A DNA stretch of 64,000 nt from JBJGXI01 sp045635475 (GCF_045635475.1 NZ_JBJGXI010000003.1:103451-167450), one strand, 5' to 3'; shown: positions 45,523 through 55,381, counted from the first letter of the stretch. The notes: generated by a model from the letters alone, not told the origin. Numbers and translations are program-made.

Positions 45523-47610
45523 TTATGCTTGTTGCTTCCACTGAATAACAGATAGATTTGCATACTTATACATTAAACTAGCTACATTTAATAATATCGC
45601 TAAGCGATTATGCTTTAGCTTTTCCTCATCCGCCATTACCATTGTATGATCGAAAAACGCATGAATCGGTGCAGCAAATTGTGCAAGCATTTCAATTGCT
45701 TGCGTTGCATCCTTGTTTTCTAAGGCTTGATTATAATCACTTGCTGTCTGCACGTACGTTTGATACAGTGCTTTCTCATAGTCATTCTCAAACAATGATT
45801 CATCAACATCCGTACTGTCGGCTTTCTCAGCTAAATTCCACACCCTAACAAGTGCTTCCTGTACTGCTTTAAATGATGGGTCTAGTCGTTTTGCGGCTAA
45901 CACTTTTGCTTTTTCAATCGTAAATGCAAAGTTGCCAATCCCAGCATACAGAACCGCCTCGATAACATCTTGTTCAACGCCAGCCTCTTTAATAATAAAT
46001 GCAGCACGCATATGAAAGAAATCGCGCACACTTTTTTCTACATTTTTCATATCGTTCGTTTCAACTGCTGAATTTCTATATAGCTGTAAGGCTAATTCAA
46101 TTAACGCTTCGACAGAAAGATCCCATTTTTGGTCTCGCACGATTTGTAAAATTCCTAACGCTTGTCTTCTAAGGGCATATGGATCTTGTGAACCACTTGG
46201 AATAATACCTACGGCTATACAACCAACAATCGTATCTAATTTATCTGCAATGCTGACGATTGCTCCTTCTGTAGATTGTGGTAATTGATCATTTGCATTA
46301 CGCGGCATATATTGTTCATTAATGGCACGTGCCACTTGCTCGTTTTCTCCAAACAACAACGCATACTTCTCACCCATCATCCCTTGTAATTCAGTAAATT
46401 CTGAAACCATATTTGTCACTAAATCAAATTTTCCAATTGCTGCAGCCCTTGTTGCATTATTTTTCACTTGCTCGTTAACACCTATTAGGTTAGCTATTTG
46501 TTCAGTAAGGATTGTAACCCGGCCAACTTTATCAGCAATCGTACCGAGATCTTCTTGGTAGACCATTCTTTTTAACTTCTCTAAATTTCTCTCGATCGAT
46601 TGTCTTTGGTCTTCTTCAAAGAAGAAGCGCGCATCTGATAGTCTAGCATTTAGTACTTTTTCATTCCCTCTTGCTACTATATCTAAATATTGATCATCAC
46701 CGTTTCTAACTGCAACAAAATGCGGTAATAGTTCACCTGTATTGGACCGCACAGGAAAATAGCGTTGATGCTCTTTCATTGAGGTAATTAAAGCCTCTTC
46801 CGGAACAGATAGAAATTCCTCACTAAAAGAACCATAAAAAACAGTCGGATATTCTACTAAGTGAGTAACCTCGTTTAGCAACTCATCATCTACTACAATA
46901 TTCCAATTCTGCTTAGTCTCGAGTTCTTTGATTCCTTGTAAAATCTTTTGTTTTCTTTCCTCTGGATTTACGAGTACAAATTGTTGTTTCATCTTTTCTT
47001 CATATTCATTTGGGGTCAATATTTGGATTTCTTCCCCTAAGAAACGATGACCATTTGTCGTGTTTGATGCTTTTACCGTTGCAATTTCCAATGGGATCGT
47101 TTGATCACCATATAAAGCTAAAATCCAACGCACCGGACGAATAAAACGAAGACTAGAATTACTCCAACGCATATTCTTAGGAAAATTAAGTCCTAAAACA
47201 ACATCTTTAAAGCTAGGAAGTAACGCAGCTGTTTGCTGTCCTTTAACGAACTTTTTGACAAATATGTACTCCGTTCCTTTTACTTCTTTTATATAAATGT
47301 CATCCACTTCTACTCCTTGCCCTTTTGAAAAGCCTATAGCCGCTTTCGTCCAATTCCCATTTTCATCAACAGCAATTTTTTTCGCAGGTCCTTTCGCTTC
47401 TTCTTCCACATCAGGCTGTTTATCTTCAATTTGCTTGATTTTAACTGCAAATCGCCGTGGTGTAATATAAGTAGAAAGCTGGTCATAAGGTAACCCTAGT
47501 TGTGTTAACCAGTCTTTTGTTTTTTGCTCTAATTGTTTTTGTGTATCGTTTAAAAATCGTGCTGGCATTTCCTCTAAGCCAACCTCGATCAATACATCAG
47601 ACTTAGACAT
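45523..47610 (-). CDS. glyS: glycyl-tRNA synthetase beta subunit
   Basis: 695 residues, full length. N-terminal VLIEVGLEEMPARFL, central HD-like region and a C-terminal DALR anticodon-binding domain. Works as a tetramer with GlyQ. Overlaps glyQ by 8 bp. Confidence 0.97.
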   Translation of the reverse strand: MSKSDVLIEVGLEEMPARFLNDTQKQLEQKTKDWLTQLGLPYDQLSTYITPRRFAVKIKQIEDKQPDVEEEAKGPAKKIAVDENGNWTKAAIGFSKGQGVEVDDIYIKEVKGTEYIFVKKFVKGQQTAALLPSFKDVVLGLNFPKNMRWSNSSLRFIRPVRWILALYGDQTIPLEIATVKASNTTNGHRFLGEEIQILTPNEYEEKMKQQFVLVNPEERKQKILQGIKELETKQNWNIVVDDELLNEVTHLVEYPTVFYGSFSEEFLSVPEEALITSMKEHQRYFPVRSNTGELLPHFVAVRNGDDQYLDIVARGNEKVLNARLSDARFFFEEDQRQSIERNLEKLKRMVYQEDLGTIADKVGRVTILTEQIANLIGVNEQVKNNATRAAAIGKFDLVTNMVSEFTELQGMMGEKYALLFGENEQVARAINEQYMPRNANDQLPQSTEGAIVSIADKLDTIVGCIAVGIIPSGSQDPYALRRQALGILQIVRDQKWDLSVEALIELALQLYRNSAVETNDMKNVEKSVRDFFHMRAAFIIKEAGVEQDVIEAVLYAGIGNFAFTIEKAKVLAAKRLDPSFKAVQEALVRVWNLAEKADSTDVDESLFENDYEKALYQTYVQTASDYNQALENKDATQAIEMLAQFAAPIHAFFDHTMVMADEEKLKHNRLAILLNVASLMYKYANLSVIQWKQQA

Positions 47611-48487
47611 TTTGATTTGCCTCCTTCAACATTGGGAATCCTAATCGCTCTCGCTCATCAACATATAGCTTAGCAATTGCTCTTGCTAGATTACGTACTC
47701 GCGAGATATACCCTGTCCGTTCCGTAACAGATATCACACCTTTTGCATCTAGCAAGTTAAACGTGTGAGAACATTTTAAAACGTAATCATAGGCTGGGAA
47801 TACGAGTCCTTTCTCCATTATTTGTTTTGCCTCTTTTTCATATGTAGAAAATAACGTAAACAGCATATCTGTGTCCGATTCTTCAAACGTATATTTTGAA
47901 TGTTCATATTCTGGTTGGTAAAAAATATCTCCAACGGTGACACCTGTTGTCCACTCGAGATCAAAGACATTTTCCTTATCTTGAATATAAGATGCTAGTC
48001 GTTCAATACCATAGGTGATTTCAACGGCTACCGGTTTTGCTTCTAGTCCACCAATTTGTTGAAAGTACGTAAATTGCGTTATTTCCATACCATCTAACCA
48101 AACTTCCCATCCTAATCCTGCTGCACCTAAGGTAGGGTTTTCCCAGTTATCTTCAACAAAACGTATATCGTGTTGCAATGGATCAATACCGAGTGCCTTA
48201 ATCGACTCCAAATACAATTCTTGAATATTATCAGGAGAAGGCTTCATGATTACTTGGAATTGATGGTGTTGATACAATCTGTTTGGGTTTTCCCCGTATC
48301 TACCATCTGCTGGCCGTCTGGAAGGCTCTACATAGGCAACATTCCACGGTTCTGGCCCTAGGCTCCTAAGTAATGTCATTGGCGACATTGTACCCGCACC
48401 TTTTTCAACATCATATGCTTGCATCAAAATACAATTCTGATCAGACCAATGCTTCTGTAACGTTAAAATCATTTCTTGAATATTCAT
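47603..48487 (-). CDS. glyQ: glycyl-tRNA synthetase alpha subunit
   Basis: 294 residues, class II core: GAGTMSPMTLLRSLGPEPWN (about 31-50) and GLGWEVWLDGMEITQFTYFQ. Supplies the aminoacylation site. RBS AGGAGGTAA. A family A repeat separates the gene from its T-box leader. Confidence 0.97.
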   Translation of the reverse strand: MNIQEMILTLQKHWSDQNCILMQAYDVEKGAGTMSPMTLLRSLGPEPWNVAYVEPSRRPADGRYGENPNRLYQHHQFQVIMKPSPDNIQELYLESIKALGIDPLQHDIRFVEDNWENPTLGAAGLGWEVWLDGMEITQFTYFQQIGGLEAKPVAVEITYGIERLASYIQDKENVFDLEWTTGVTVGDIFYQPEYEHSKYTFEESDTDMLFTLFSTYEKEAKQIMEKGLVFPAYDYVLKCSHTFNLLDAKGVISVTERTGYISRVRNLARAIAKLYVDERERLGFPMLKEANQNV

Positions 48488-48508
48488 GTCTTTTTACCTC
48501 CTGTATGA

Positions 48509-48726
48509 AATAAGAAAAGCGCAGTGCGCCCGTTTAGAAACTTAGTGACTGGAGCGAATATACTGAGATAAAGAAATCATCCCTATCCATCGGGGTATGT
48601 CGACGTTTGACGACAAGTCCGCTTTTAGTCGACCTTCGATAAAACGTTAATCGATGATGACTTATCGTAGGACAATTCGTGAATTCGCTCGGAGCTAGAT
48701 ACTCCTGGATTTAGATACTTCCTTAA
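48509..48726 (+). repeat. family A structured repeat, copy 5
   Basis: About 218 bp: GCGCAGTGCGCCCGTTTAG, GTGACTGGAGCGAATATACT, GTATGTCGACGTTTGACGAC, GTCGACCTTCGATAAAACG, TCGATGATGACTTATCGTAG and CTCGGAGCTAGATAC. The GTCGAC pair forms a hairpin with the GAC/GTC core. It lies inside the predicted glyQS leader, between the T-box terminator and glyQ. Confidence 0.85.
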
Positions 48727-48735
48727 CTTGCAAAG

Positions 48736-48955
48736 AAAAATCCCATCCCTATGTCTCCATTAGAAACATAGGGACGGGATTTTTCCGCGGTTCCACCCTA
48801 CTTGCTATTCATTTCGAACGAATAGCCACTTTTATCATTTTAAATGCTCAAGAGTGCCTTCCTTACGTTTTCCATATCCAGCTTTCACCATCCTGGACTC
48901 GCTTAATGGAAAGTTCCGTACATACTATTCTCCATCGTAGCAATATCTCAATTTT
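48736..48955 (-). ncRNA. glycyl T-box leader of glyQS
   Basis: On the minus strand the T-box AGGGTGGAACCGCGG lies at 48785-48799, followed by a terminator with a long stem (48736-48784) and T run. Upstream is a Stem I region with the AGTA-type and GGTGAAAG bulge elements. The bulge GGAAGGCACTC puts GGC (Gly) at 48856-48858 as the specifier. Uncharged tRNA-Gly would stabilise the antiterminator and switch on glyQS. Confidence 0.94.
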
Positions 48956-48994
48956 GATTTAAATCATACTTAACTTTACGACGTTTGTCAACTG

Positions 48995-49035
48995 AGTCCA
49001 TTTCATGATTTCTTTACATAGCTATGAAATGGACT
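48995..49035. repeat. MITE-like palindromic repeat, copy 3 (deleted form)
   Basis: A 41-bp element: 12-bp perfect inverted repeats AGTCCATTTCAT/ATGAAATGGACT. The left 30 bp match the left end of copy 1 almost base for base (CTTTACATAGCTAT), then it jumps to the right end. It lies 14 bp past the recO stop. Confidence 0.7.
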
Positions 49036-49048
49036 TAACAATCATCGA

Positions 49049-49801
49049 CTATTTTAATAGATCTAGCTGCTTCAAAAACTTTTTTGATTTTAGGAAATAA
49101 CCACCGTATTGCTCATAGTACGCCTCCATGATTTGTTGCAATTTTTGCTTGTTTTCTTGCTTAATATTTATGTCACCAATTCTTGCTACGTCTATCGTCG
49201 AAAATAGCCGCATTAATTGTACAAGTTTATCTGTCATATGGTAAGCATTGGGGTCAATATGCATGCAACGCGTACAAAGGATTCCCCCTTGGTTTACCGA
49301 AAATGAATTAGGTGTCTCCTTATTCCCACAATTGACACACTCGTGTAACACCGGGGCAAAACCCGCTTTGCGGTACATTTTTAATTCATATATGATTGCT
49401 AGTACTTCTGCATCTTTTCCCTCTGTCATCCACGTATAGGTTTGCAGTAATTGCTGATACAAAAATGGATCCGGTTTCTTCTCATCTAGTAATTTATCAG
49501 TAAGCTCAGCTAAGTATGTCGCATAAGCTGTTTGGACAATATCTTCCCGAATTGTTCTTAGAGAAGTAAGCACCTCTCCTTGTTGCAATGTTCCCATACC
49601 AGATCCAGACTGAATAAGAAAAGAACCATGAATAAATGGCTGCGTAATAGCAGCCATTCTACTTTTCGGTTTTTTAGCTCCTCTTGCCATTAAACCAATT
49701 TTGCCTCTTTCTTTCGTGAAAATCCTGACAATCTTGTGTGTTTCCCCATAAGCTTGTGTGCGTAAAATAATTCCCTCTACTTTTTCGAACAATGCCTTCA
49801 C
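49049..49801 (-). CDS. recO: DNA repair protein RecO
   Basis: 250 residues: N-terminal OB fold (GIILRTQAYGETHKIV), helical middle, and a zinc motif CVNCG...CTRCMH (about 160-185). Loads RecA at gaps. GTG start with AAAGGGAAC upstream. Between yqzL and glyQS, as in B. subtilis. Confidence 0.96.
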   Translation of the reverse strand: MKALFEKVEGIILRTQAYGETHKIVRIFTKERGKIGLMARGAKKPKSRMAAITQPFIHGSFLIQSGSGMGTLQQGEVLTSLRTIREDIVQTAYATYLAELTDKLLDEKKPDPFLYQQLLQTYTWMTEGKDAEVLAIIYELKMYRKAGFAPVLHECVNCGNKETPNSFSVNQGGILCTRCMHIDPNAYHMTDKLVQLMRLFSTIDVARIGDINIKQENKQKLQQIMEAYYEQYGGYFLKSKKFLKQLDLLK

Positions 49802-49825
49802 CGTTCCCTTTACCTCGTAAGCTTA

Positions 49826-49975
49826 TTACATCTGTGTATCTAATTCTGTCATATCTTTGTTTAAAAAGTCAGAACAAGTACCATCTTGATCATGCATCGT
49901 TTCCATTTCTTTCATCAATAAATAGGCTTCAATGTTTCCTGTTTGACTAAAGATTTTCCATGGTAAGTCTGCCAC
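49826..49975 (-). CDS. yqzL: YqzL family small protein
   Basis: 49 residues; LPWKIFSQTGNIEAYLLMKE is the YqzL signature. GTG 49975 follows GAAAGGTGGGG; the longer frame (to 50014) has no ribosome site. Located between era and recO, the usual position. Function unknown. Confidence 0.85.
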   Translation of the reverse strand: MADLPWKIFSQTGNIEAYLLMKEMETMHDQDGTCSDFLNKDMTELDTQM

Positions 49976-50096
49976 AAGAAACCCCACCTTTCTGTATTTT
50001 AAGAGATGTTTCAAAAGTCCGGGAAACTAATGAACTTTCTATTAATAGGATGTCTCTTTTAGTTAGAAGCATGTGTTAAAATATTTACCATGTATG

Positions 50097-50999
50097 TTAA
50101 TACTCATCACTTCTGAATCCGTATTCATGCAGTTGATGCGGACGGTTACGCCAGTCCTTCTGCACTTTTACCCACAACTCCAGGTAAATTTTTGTACCCA
50201 ATAACGATTCAATATCCTTTCTTGCTCGCTTACCTATTTCCTTTAACATAGATCCTTGTTTTCCTATGATGATTCCTTTTTGCGATGATCTTTCCGTTAT
50301 CACAGAAGCTTGCAATAATAGCTTATCGTCTTCACGTTCTTCGATATTTTCAATCACTACAGCAATGGAATGAGGCACTTCTTCACGAGTCAACTGTAAT
50401 ACTTTTTCCCTTATAAGTTCACCCATAATAAATCGTTCCGGATGATCGGTAACCTGATCTTCTGGATAATATTGCGGTCCTTCTGGGAGATGCTGTTTAA
50501 TTACAGTCAGTAGATGATCTACATTGTTACCTTCTAGAGCAGATATTGGAACAATCTCTTCGAAATCATACTTGTCCTTATACTCCGTAATTAGTTCTAG
50601 TAGCTTTTCTGGATGTACTTGGTCTATTTTATTTATTATTAAAAATACAGGACCACGAACTTTTTGAAGACGATCGATGATGAACTGGTCACCTCGACCA
50701 AAGCCTTCTGCTGCATTAATCATAAACATAACCACGTCTACCTCATTCAGCGTATTTTCTGCTACCTTTACCATAAAATCGCCAAGTTTGTGCTTCGGTT
50801 TATGAATTCCTGGTGTATCAATAAATACAAATTGCGCATCTTTTTCAGTTAGTACCCCTTGAATGGTATTTCTCGTTGTCTGCGGCTTATCACTCATAAT
50901 TGCTATCTTCTGTCCGATAACTCGATTCATAAATGTTGATTTTCCTACGTTTGGTCTTCCAATAATAGAAATAAATCCTGATTTGTATGCTTGGTCCAT
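50097..50999 (-). CDS. era: GTPase Era
   Basis: 300 residues. G1 GRPNVGKST, G3 DTPGIHKP, G4 NKID, then a C-terminal KH domain with GIIIGKQGSMLKEIGKRAR. Binds 16S rRNA and helps 30S assembly. ATG 50999 follows GGAGGATACAG. cdd, which lies between dgkA and era in B. subtilis, is missing here. Confidence 0.97.
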   Translation of the reverse strand: MDQAYKSGFISIIGRPNVGKSTFMNRVIGQKIAIMSDKPQTTRNTIQGVLTEKDAQFVFIDTPGIHKPKHKLGDFMVKVAENTLNEVDVVMFMINAAEGFGRGDQFIIDRLQKVRGPVFLIINKIDQVHPEKLLELITEYKDKYDFEEIVPISALEGNNVDHLLTVIKQHLPEGPQYYPEDQVTDHPERFIMGELIREKVLQLTREEVPHSIAVVIENIEEREDDKLLLQASVITERSSQKGIIIGKQGSMLKEIGKRARKDIESLLGTKIYLELWVKVQKDWRNRPHQLHEYGFRSDEY

Positions 51000-51128
51000 G
51001 CTGTATCCTCCATCATATTCTCGATTCACTATTTCGGTTATTCTTATTTTACTATAAAATCATCTTTGTTTCATACTTTCGACAAAACCTCTAATATATA
51101 GATGCTCAAATACAGAAGATAAAAACAG

Positions 51129-51168
51129 AAAAAAGCCTTACTTAACCAGCTTTAGGTATAAAGGCTTT
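51129..51168 (-). terminator. terminator of the phoH-pgpH-ybeY-dgkA operon
   Basis: AAAGCCTT pairs with AAGGCTTT around about 20 bases; a T run follows on the minus strand. Confidence 0.65.
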
Positions 51169-51227
51169 CTCTCTTAATATATACAAGTAGTTTGCAATTA
51201 CAACATTTTGTCGAATAGTTGCTTTGT

Positions 51228-51306
51228 AGTCAATTTCTTACTTTTATAGCCCTTTTGCAACATCATATCCTTGAAATCGGCGAAACATCAGTATAAGAAA
51301 TTGATT
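51228..51306. repeat. possible diverged MITE-like repeat, copy 4
   Basis: AGTCAATTTCTTA (51228-51240) and TAAGAAATTGATT (51294-51306) are near-perfect inverted repeats that resemble the ends of copies 1 and 2. It sits just past the dgkA stop, at the site where B. subtilis has cdd. The internal sequence is not clearly related, so this call is weak. Confidence 0.4.
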
Positions 51307-51308
51307 GT

Positions 51309-51692
51309 CTACCAAATCAATGCAATAATCTTAGGTAGAAATAGAATACATCCATTTACAATAGCAATAACCGCTGTAACGAGTACTGCTCCAGCAGATA
51401 TATCCTTAATCCTACCCACTATCGGATGAAAATCAGGCGATAAATGATTCATAACCTGTTCTATCGCTGTATTTGCCAGTTCTAGAGCTAAGACTAATCC
51501 AATCGTCAAAGATAACAATACCCACTCTAGACCATTTAAGCGCAGGAATAATCCGCTTAATAAGGCAAGCACTGTTATCACAAGCTGAATTCGAAAGTTT
51601 TTTTCTGTTTTTGTAACATACATCAATCCGTGAAAGGCAGGACGAAGACCGATCCATTTCTTTTGTTTACTACCTTGAAAGTCCGAATGCAT
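51309..51692 (-). CDS. dgkA: diacylglycerol/undecaprenol kinase DgkA
   Basis: 127 residues, three membrane helices (about 37-53, 57-74, 98-122). Active-site motif LALELANTAIEQVMN (about 66-80). In Gram-positives it mainly phosphorylates undecaprenol. Overlaps ybeY by 23 bp; RBS AGAGGAAA. Confidence 0.93.
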   Translation of the reverse strand: MHSDFQGSKQKKWIGLRPAFHGLMYVTKTEKNFRIQLVITVLALLSGLFLRLNGLEWVLLSLTIGLVLALELANTAIEQVMNHLSPDFHPIVGRIKDISAGAVLVTAVIAIVNGCILFLPKIIALIW

Positions 51693-52134
51693 CTAAAATT
51701 TCCTCTTGTCTTTGAAACATAACCTTTTCATCCTCTGGATTTATATGATCATATCCCAACAAATGAAGAAAACCATGTAACGCCAAAAACCCAAGTTCTC
51801 GCTCTAATGAATGATCATATTCGGTTGCTTGTTCTTTGGCCTTGTCTACAGAAATAACGATGTCTCCTAGTACAATCGGCAACTCTTCACCGATGATCTT
51901 CATTTCTCCTTCTCCACTTTCTTGAAGCGCAAACGAGATGACGTCTGTCGGTCTATCAATTTGACGATAATTTCGATTTAATTCTTGAATTTCATCATTA
52001 TAAACAAAATTAATCGATAACTCGGCTTCCGTAGTTACTTTTTCTTGTTTACCAGCAAAATTTATTAAGCGGTCAAGCAGGTCAACATAGTCTTCCTCAA
52101 TTGAATTGGTTTGGTCATGAAAATCAATGTGCAT
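51670..52134 (-). CDS. ybeY: endoribonuclease YbeY
   Basis: 154 residues with the zinc motif HGFLHLLGYDH (about 119-129) and DVISFAL (about 64). Acts in rRNA processing and quality control. The ATG directly follows the pgpH stop (TAAATG), with AAAGGAGGC upstream. Confidence 0.96.
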   Translation of the reverse strand: MHIDFHDQTNSIEEDYVDLLDRLINFAGKQEKVTTEAELSINFVYNDEIQELNRNYRQIDRPTDVISFALQESGEGEMKIIGEELPIVLGDIVISVDKAKEQATEYDHSLERELGFLALHGFLHLLGYDHINPEDEKVMFQRQEEILDAFGLSR

Positions 52135-54345
52135 TTAATTTGCCTCCTTTACTTTGTCGTCTGGATATTGAATTCTCGAATGAAAAATACCGTTTAATGT
52201 TTCGCAGATTGCAATATGAATCCGATCAAGTTCATGAAAAGTTAAAGAACTATCATTCAATTGACCGTCCATTAACCGATCGTTAATGATCGATGTAACG
52301 ATATTTTCGATTTTTTCTTTTGTAGGCTCTTGCAAAGAGCGCACAGCAGCTTCCACGGAGTCACAAATACTAACAATTGCCGCTTCTTTCGATCTAGGCT
52401 TTGGACCAGGGTAACGAAAATCCGACTCTTTTAGATTCTTATATTTATCCTTTGCCTTGAAGTAGAAATACTTCAACAATGTCGTGCCATGATGTTGCTC
52501 CGCAATGTCAATAATCTCTTTAGGGAGTCTTTGTTTTTTTAATAGTGCAGCACCATCATAAGGGTGACTAATAATAATATCTGCACTTTGCTTCGGTTCA
52601 ATCAAGTCATGGGGATTTTGAATTCCCATTTGGTTTTCAATAAAATAATGCGGTCGAACCGTTTTACCTAAATCATGGTAATAGGATGCTACCCTAGCTA
52701 ATAATCCATTCGCTCCAATTGCTTCACAAGAAGCTTCACTTAAATTTGCAACCATTACACTGTGATGATATGTTCCTGGAGCTTCTGTTAAAATTTTTCG
52801 AAGTAACGGGTGATTTGGACTAGAAAGTGTTAATAGCTTCGTATCGGAAAGAATTCCTAATCCTGTTTCAAATATTGGTAGCATACCGATTGTTAAAACG
52901 ATTGATAAAAAGGCGGCAGCCAATGCAAAACCGGACTGAACTAAAGCGTCTGTAATGGTATATTTCTCGAAAGAAAGAAATAAAAATATTAATACAGTTA
53001 ATACTTGTACAACAACAATACCAGCACCCGCTTTCAAGATTGCGGTCCGATCTTTCAAGTTAATTAGTAAAACAATACCAGCCATTTGTGATAAAAAGAA
53101 ATACAAAGCAGCTTCCATATTAAGTGCCCCTGGTATTTCTAAATTAAATATAACGCTACCTAAAATTGAATAAATAATTGCCATCACAATAGCTAAACGC
53201 TCATTTATTAAGATTTTTAGTAGCATCGCGCCAGTCACTGCTGGCACAAGTAAGAACACTTGATCAACAGAAGCAGCGAATACACTTATCGTCTTCATTA
53301 CAGCAATCATAAACACACTAATAATAATAATAGATGCAATCTTACCAGGATCAAGCAGGTTTTTCTTAGAAAAAGTATGTAATTCATAAGTAGCGACGCC
53401 GCTGATTAACAGAACTAAGATAACAAGACCAATCACAGGATAAATATTTCTATCATTATTCAATAGGCCAACGAGTGCCAACTGCTCATAAATCTCGTTC
53501 GTTATCGTTTGCCCTTCTCTTACGATAACTTCTCCAGCACGAATCATGACAGGCTCAACATTCGTAATTGCTTGTTTTTGCGCTTCATTTGTTTTTTCAT
53601 AATCGTAAAAAGAGTTCTCTACTAATGCCATATCACTAAGTGCATATAATGCTTCTTTAATATCTTCACCTAAGCTAGAATACCTTAGCTTGTCATTTAT
53701 ATCTATCTTTGCTGCCTCCACATTTTTTGTACGCACACCGCTATTCAACACATCTAACAGGGATGTAGTTAACAATTCCTTGGCGATAGAACGTTCATTT
53801 TGGCTGGCAGAAACGATCTTTAAAAGATCATCATCTTCTAGCGCTTGTGTTAGCTCCGAAGATAGTAGTTGATTTAGCTGTTGCACTTTTTCAAAATCAG
53901 TTAAGACTGTAGTTGTTTCAGGTTCTGTTACAACTGGGGATTCCTTCCCTTCTCCTAATTCCTGCTCTAGCTGCTCTTTTTCAATTTGTTCTTGGGCTAT
54001 TCGTTCTTGCTCTTGTTCCTCTAGTATATCTAGAGCCTCAAACAATTCATTTACTAATCCGACACGCTCCTGTGTTATTTTCGTAGAAATTGTATATCTT
54101 TCTTCGACTGATGCTACTGCTTCTCTTATACGCTGTTCTGTCTCTGATTCATTCTCAATCGTAATTGGAGAACGAATCGTTTCCTTTGCATTGCTAAACC
54201 GCTCAATATCATATGTTTTCGTAAACACATTAGATAAGGTTGCCAAAAAGAAGATAGCAGCTAATAACAAAGCTGGAATACCTAGTTGAATCCATTTTCT
54301 TTGCCTAAAAGTGAATTTCATTAATTCATACCACTTATTCTTCAT
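52135..54345 (-). CDS. pgpH: 7TM-HD cyclic-di-AMP phosphodiesterase PgpH
   Basis: 736 residues. One helix near the N-terminus, a long extracellular 7TMR-HDED domain (about 45-290, Glu/Gln-rich insert), seven membrane helices (about 300-490), then an HD domain with YYHDLGKTVRPHYF and AEQHHGTT. Hydrolyses c-di-AMP, a signal linked to potassium and osmotic control. RBS AGAGGGTAAG. Confidence 0.94.
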   Translation of the reverse strand: MKNKWYELMKFTFRQRKWIQLGIPALLLAAIFFLATLSNVFTKTYDIERFSNAKETIRSPITIENESETEQRIREAVASVEERYTISTKITQERVGLVNELFEALDILEEQEQERIAQEQIEKEQLEQELGEGKESPVVTEPETTTVLTDFEKVQQLNQLLSSELTQALEDDDLLKIVSASQNERSIAKELLTTSLLDVLNSGVRTKNVEAAKIDINDKLRYSSLGEDIKEALYALSDMALVENSFYDYEKTNEAQKQAITNVEPVMIRAGEVIVREGQTITNEIYEQLALVGLLNNDRNIYPVIGLVILVLLISGVATYELHTFSKKNLLDPGKIASIIIISVFMIAVMKTISVFAASVDQVFLLVPAVTGAMLLKILINERLAIVMAIIYSILGSVIFNLEIPGALNMEAALYFFLSQMAGIVLLINLKDRTAILKAGAGIVVVQVLTVLIFLFLSFEKYTITDALVQSGFALAAAFLSIVLTIGMLPIFETGLGILSDTKLLTLSSPNHPLLRKILTEAPGTYHHSVMVANLSEASCEAIGANGLLARVASYYHDLGKTVRPHYFIENQMGIQNPHDLIEPKQSADIIISHPYDGAALLKKQRLPKEIIDIAEQHHGTTLLKYFYFKAKDKYKNLKESDFRYPGPKPRSKEAAIVSICDSVEAAVRSLQEPTKEKIENIVTSIINDRLMDGQLNDSSLTFHELDRIHIAICETLNGIFHSRIQYPDDKVKEAN

Positions 54346-54384
54346 TGCTTACCCTCTTTTCTAAAGAGAAGTTTATACAGAAAT

Positions 54385-54405
54385 AAGACCCGAGGGGAGG
54401 GTCTT
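54385..54405 (-). other. hairpin between phoH and pgpH
   Basis: AAGACCC pairs with GGGTCTT around seven bases. Only a short T-rich tail follows on the minus strand. It may act as an mRNA processing or weak attenuation site inside the operon. Confidence 0.35.
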
Positions 54406-54421
54406 AGCAAGTTTAATTCTG

Positions 54422-55378
54422 TTATTCCTGTTCGTATGCATTAATGATTTTTTGGACCAATGGATGACGAACAACATCAGATTGTTTTAGATAGATGAGC
54501 GATATGCCTTTTATTCCTGAAAGCTTACCTTCAATCTCTCTTAATCCTGAAGCGACACCCTTTGGCAAATCAACTTGTGTAATATCCCCTGTAATTACCA
54601 TTTTTGACCCAAATCCTAATCGTGTCAAGAACATTTTCATTTGAGCTGGTGTTGTATTTTGCGCTTCATCCAAAATTACAAAAGCATCATCCAACGTACG
54701 GCCACGCATATAAGCTAATGGAGCAATTTCGATTGTGCCACGTTCGATTAATCGAAGTGTATGTTCATTACCCAAAAGATCATGCAATGCATCGTATAGA
54801 GGACGTAAATAAGGATCTACTTTTTCCTTTAGATCCCCTGGCAAAAAGCCTAGGCTCTCCCCAGCTTCTACTGCAGGACGCGTCAAAATAATTTTTTTGA
54901 CAAGACCTTTCTTCATCGCATTAATCGCCATAACAACAGCTAAATACGTTTTACCTGTACCAGCTGGACCAATACCAAACACTAAATCGTGGGATTTGAT
55001 CGCAGAAACATAATTTCTTTGTCCAAGTGTTTTAACTCGAATCGACTTGCCTTTTGCATTTTTTGTAATTTCATCTTCAAATAACGTTTCAAATTGTTTT
55101 ATATTCCCTTTTTTCGCTAGTTCTACAGCGTATACCACATCACGTTCAGAAATGGTTAAGCCTTTGCGAATAATGCCTAGCAAGGCAAGCAAAATTTCTT
55201 CTACTAAAGGAACTTCTGTACTAGTACCAGAGACACTAACCTGTTCACCTCTAGTAACGATTGAAACGCTCAATTGTTGCTCTAATTGTTTTAAATGTTT
55301 ATCCTCAGTCCCGAATAAAGATAGTGCTTCGGAAGGATTTTCTAAATGTAAATCGATTGTTTTTAGCTCTTCAGGCAT
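54422..55378 (-). CDS. phoH: PhoH-like ATPase
   Basis: 318 residues. An N-terminal KH-like part is followed by the PhoH domain with Walker A FGIGPAGTGKTYLA (about 136-149), ILTRPAVEAGESLGFLPGD and Walker B FVILDEAQNTTP. Lies upstream of pgpH-ybeY, and PhoH proteins are linked to RNA handling. RBS AAGGAGAT. Confidence 0.95.
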   Translation of the reverse strand: MPEELKTIDLHLENPSEALSLFGTEDKHLKQLEQQLSVSIVTRGEQVSVSGTSTEVPLVEEILLALLGIIRKGLTISERDVVYAVELAKKGNIKQFETLFEDEITKNAKGKSIRVKTLGQRNYVSAIKSHDLVFGIGPAGTGKTYLAVVMAINAMKKGLVKKIILTRPAVEAGESLGFLPGDLKEKVDPYLRPLYDALHDLLGNEHTLRLIERGTIEIAPLAYMRGRTLDDAFVILDEAQNTTPAQMKMFLTRLGFGSKMVITGDITQVDLPKGVASGLREIEGKLSGIKGISLIYLKQSDVVRHPLVQKIINAYEQE

Positions 55379-55381
55379 ACA

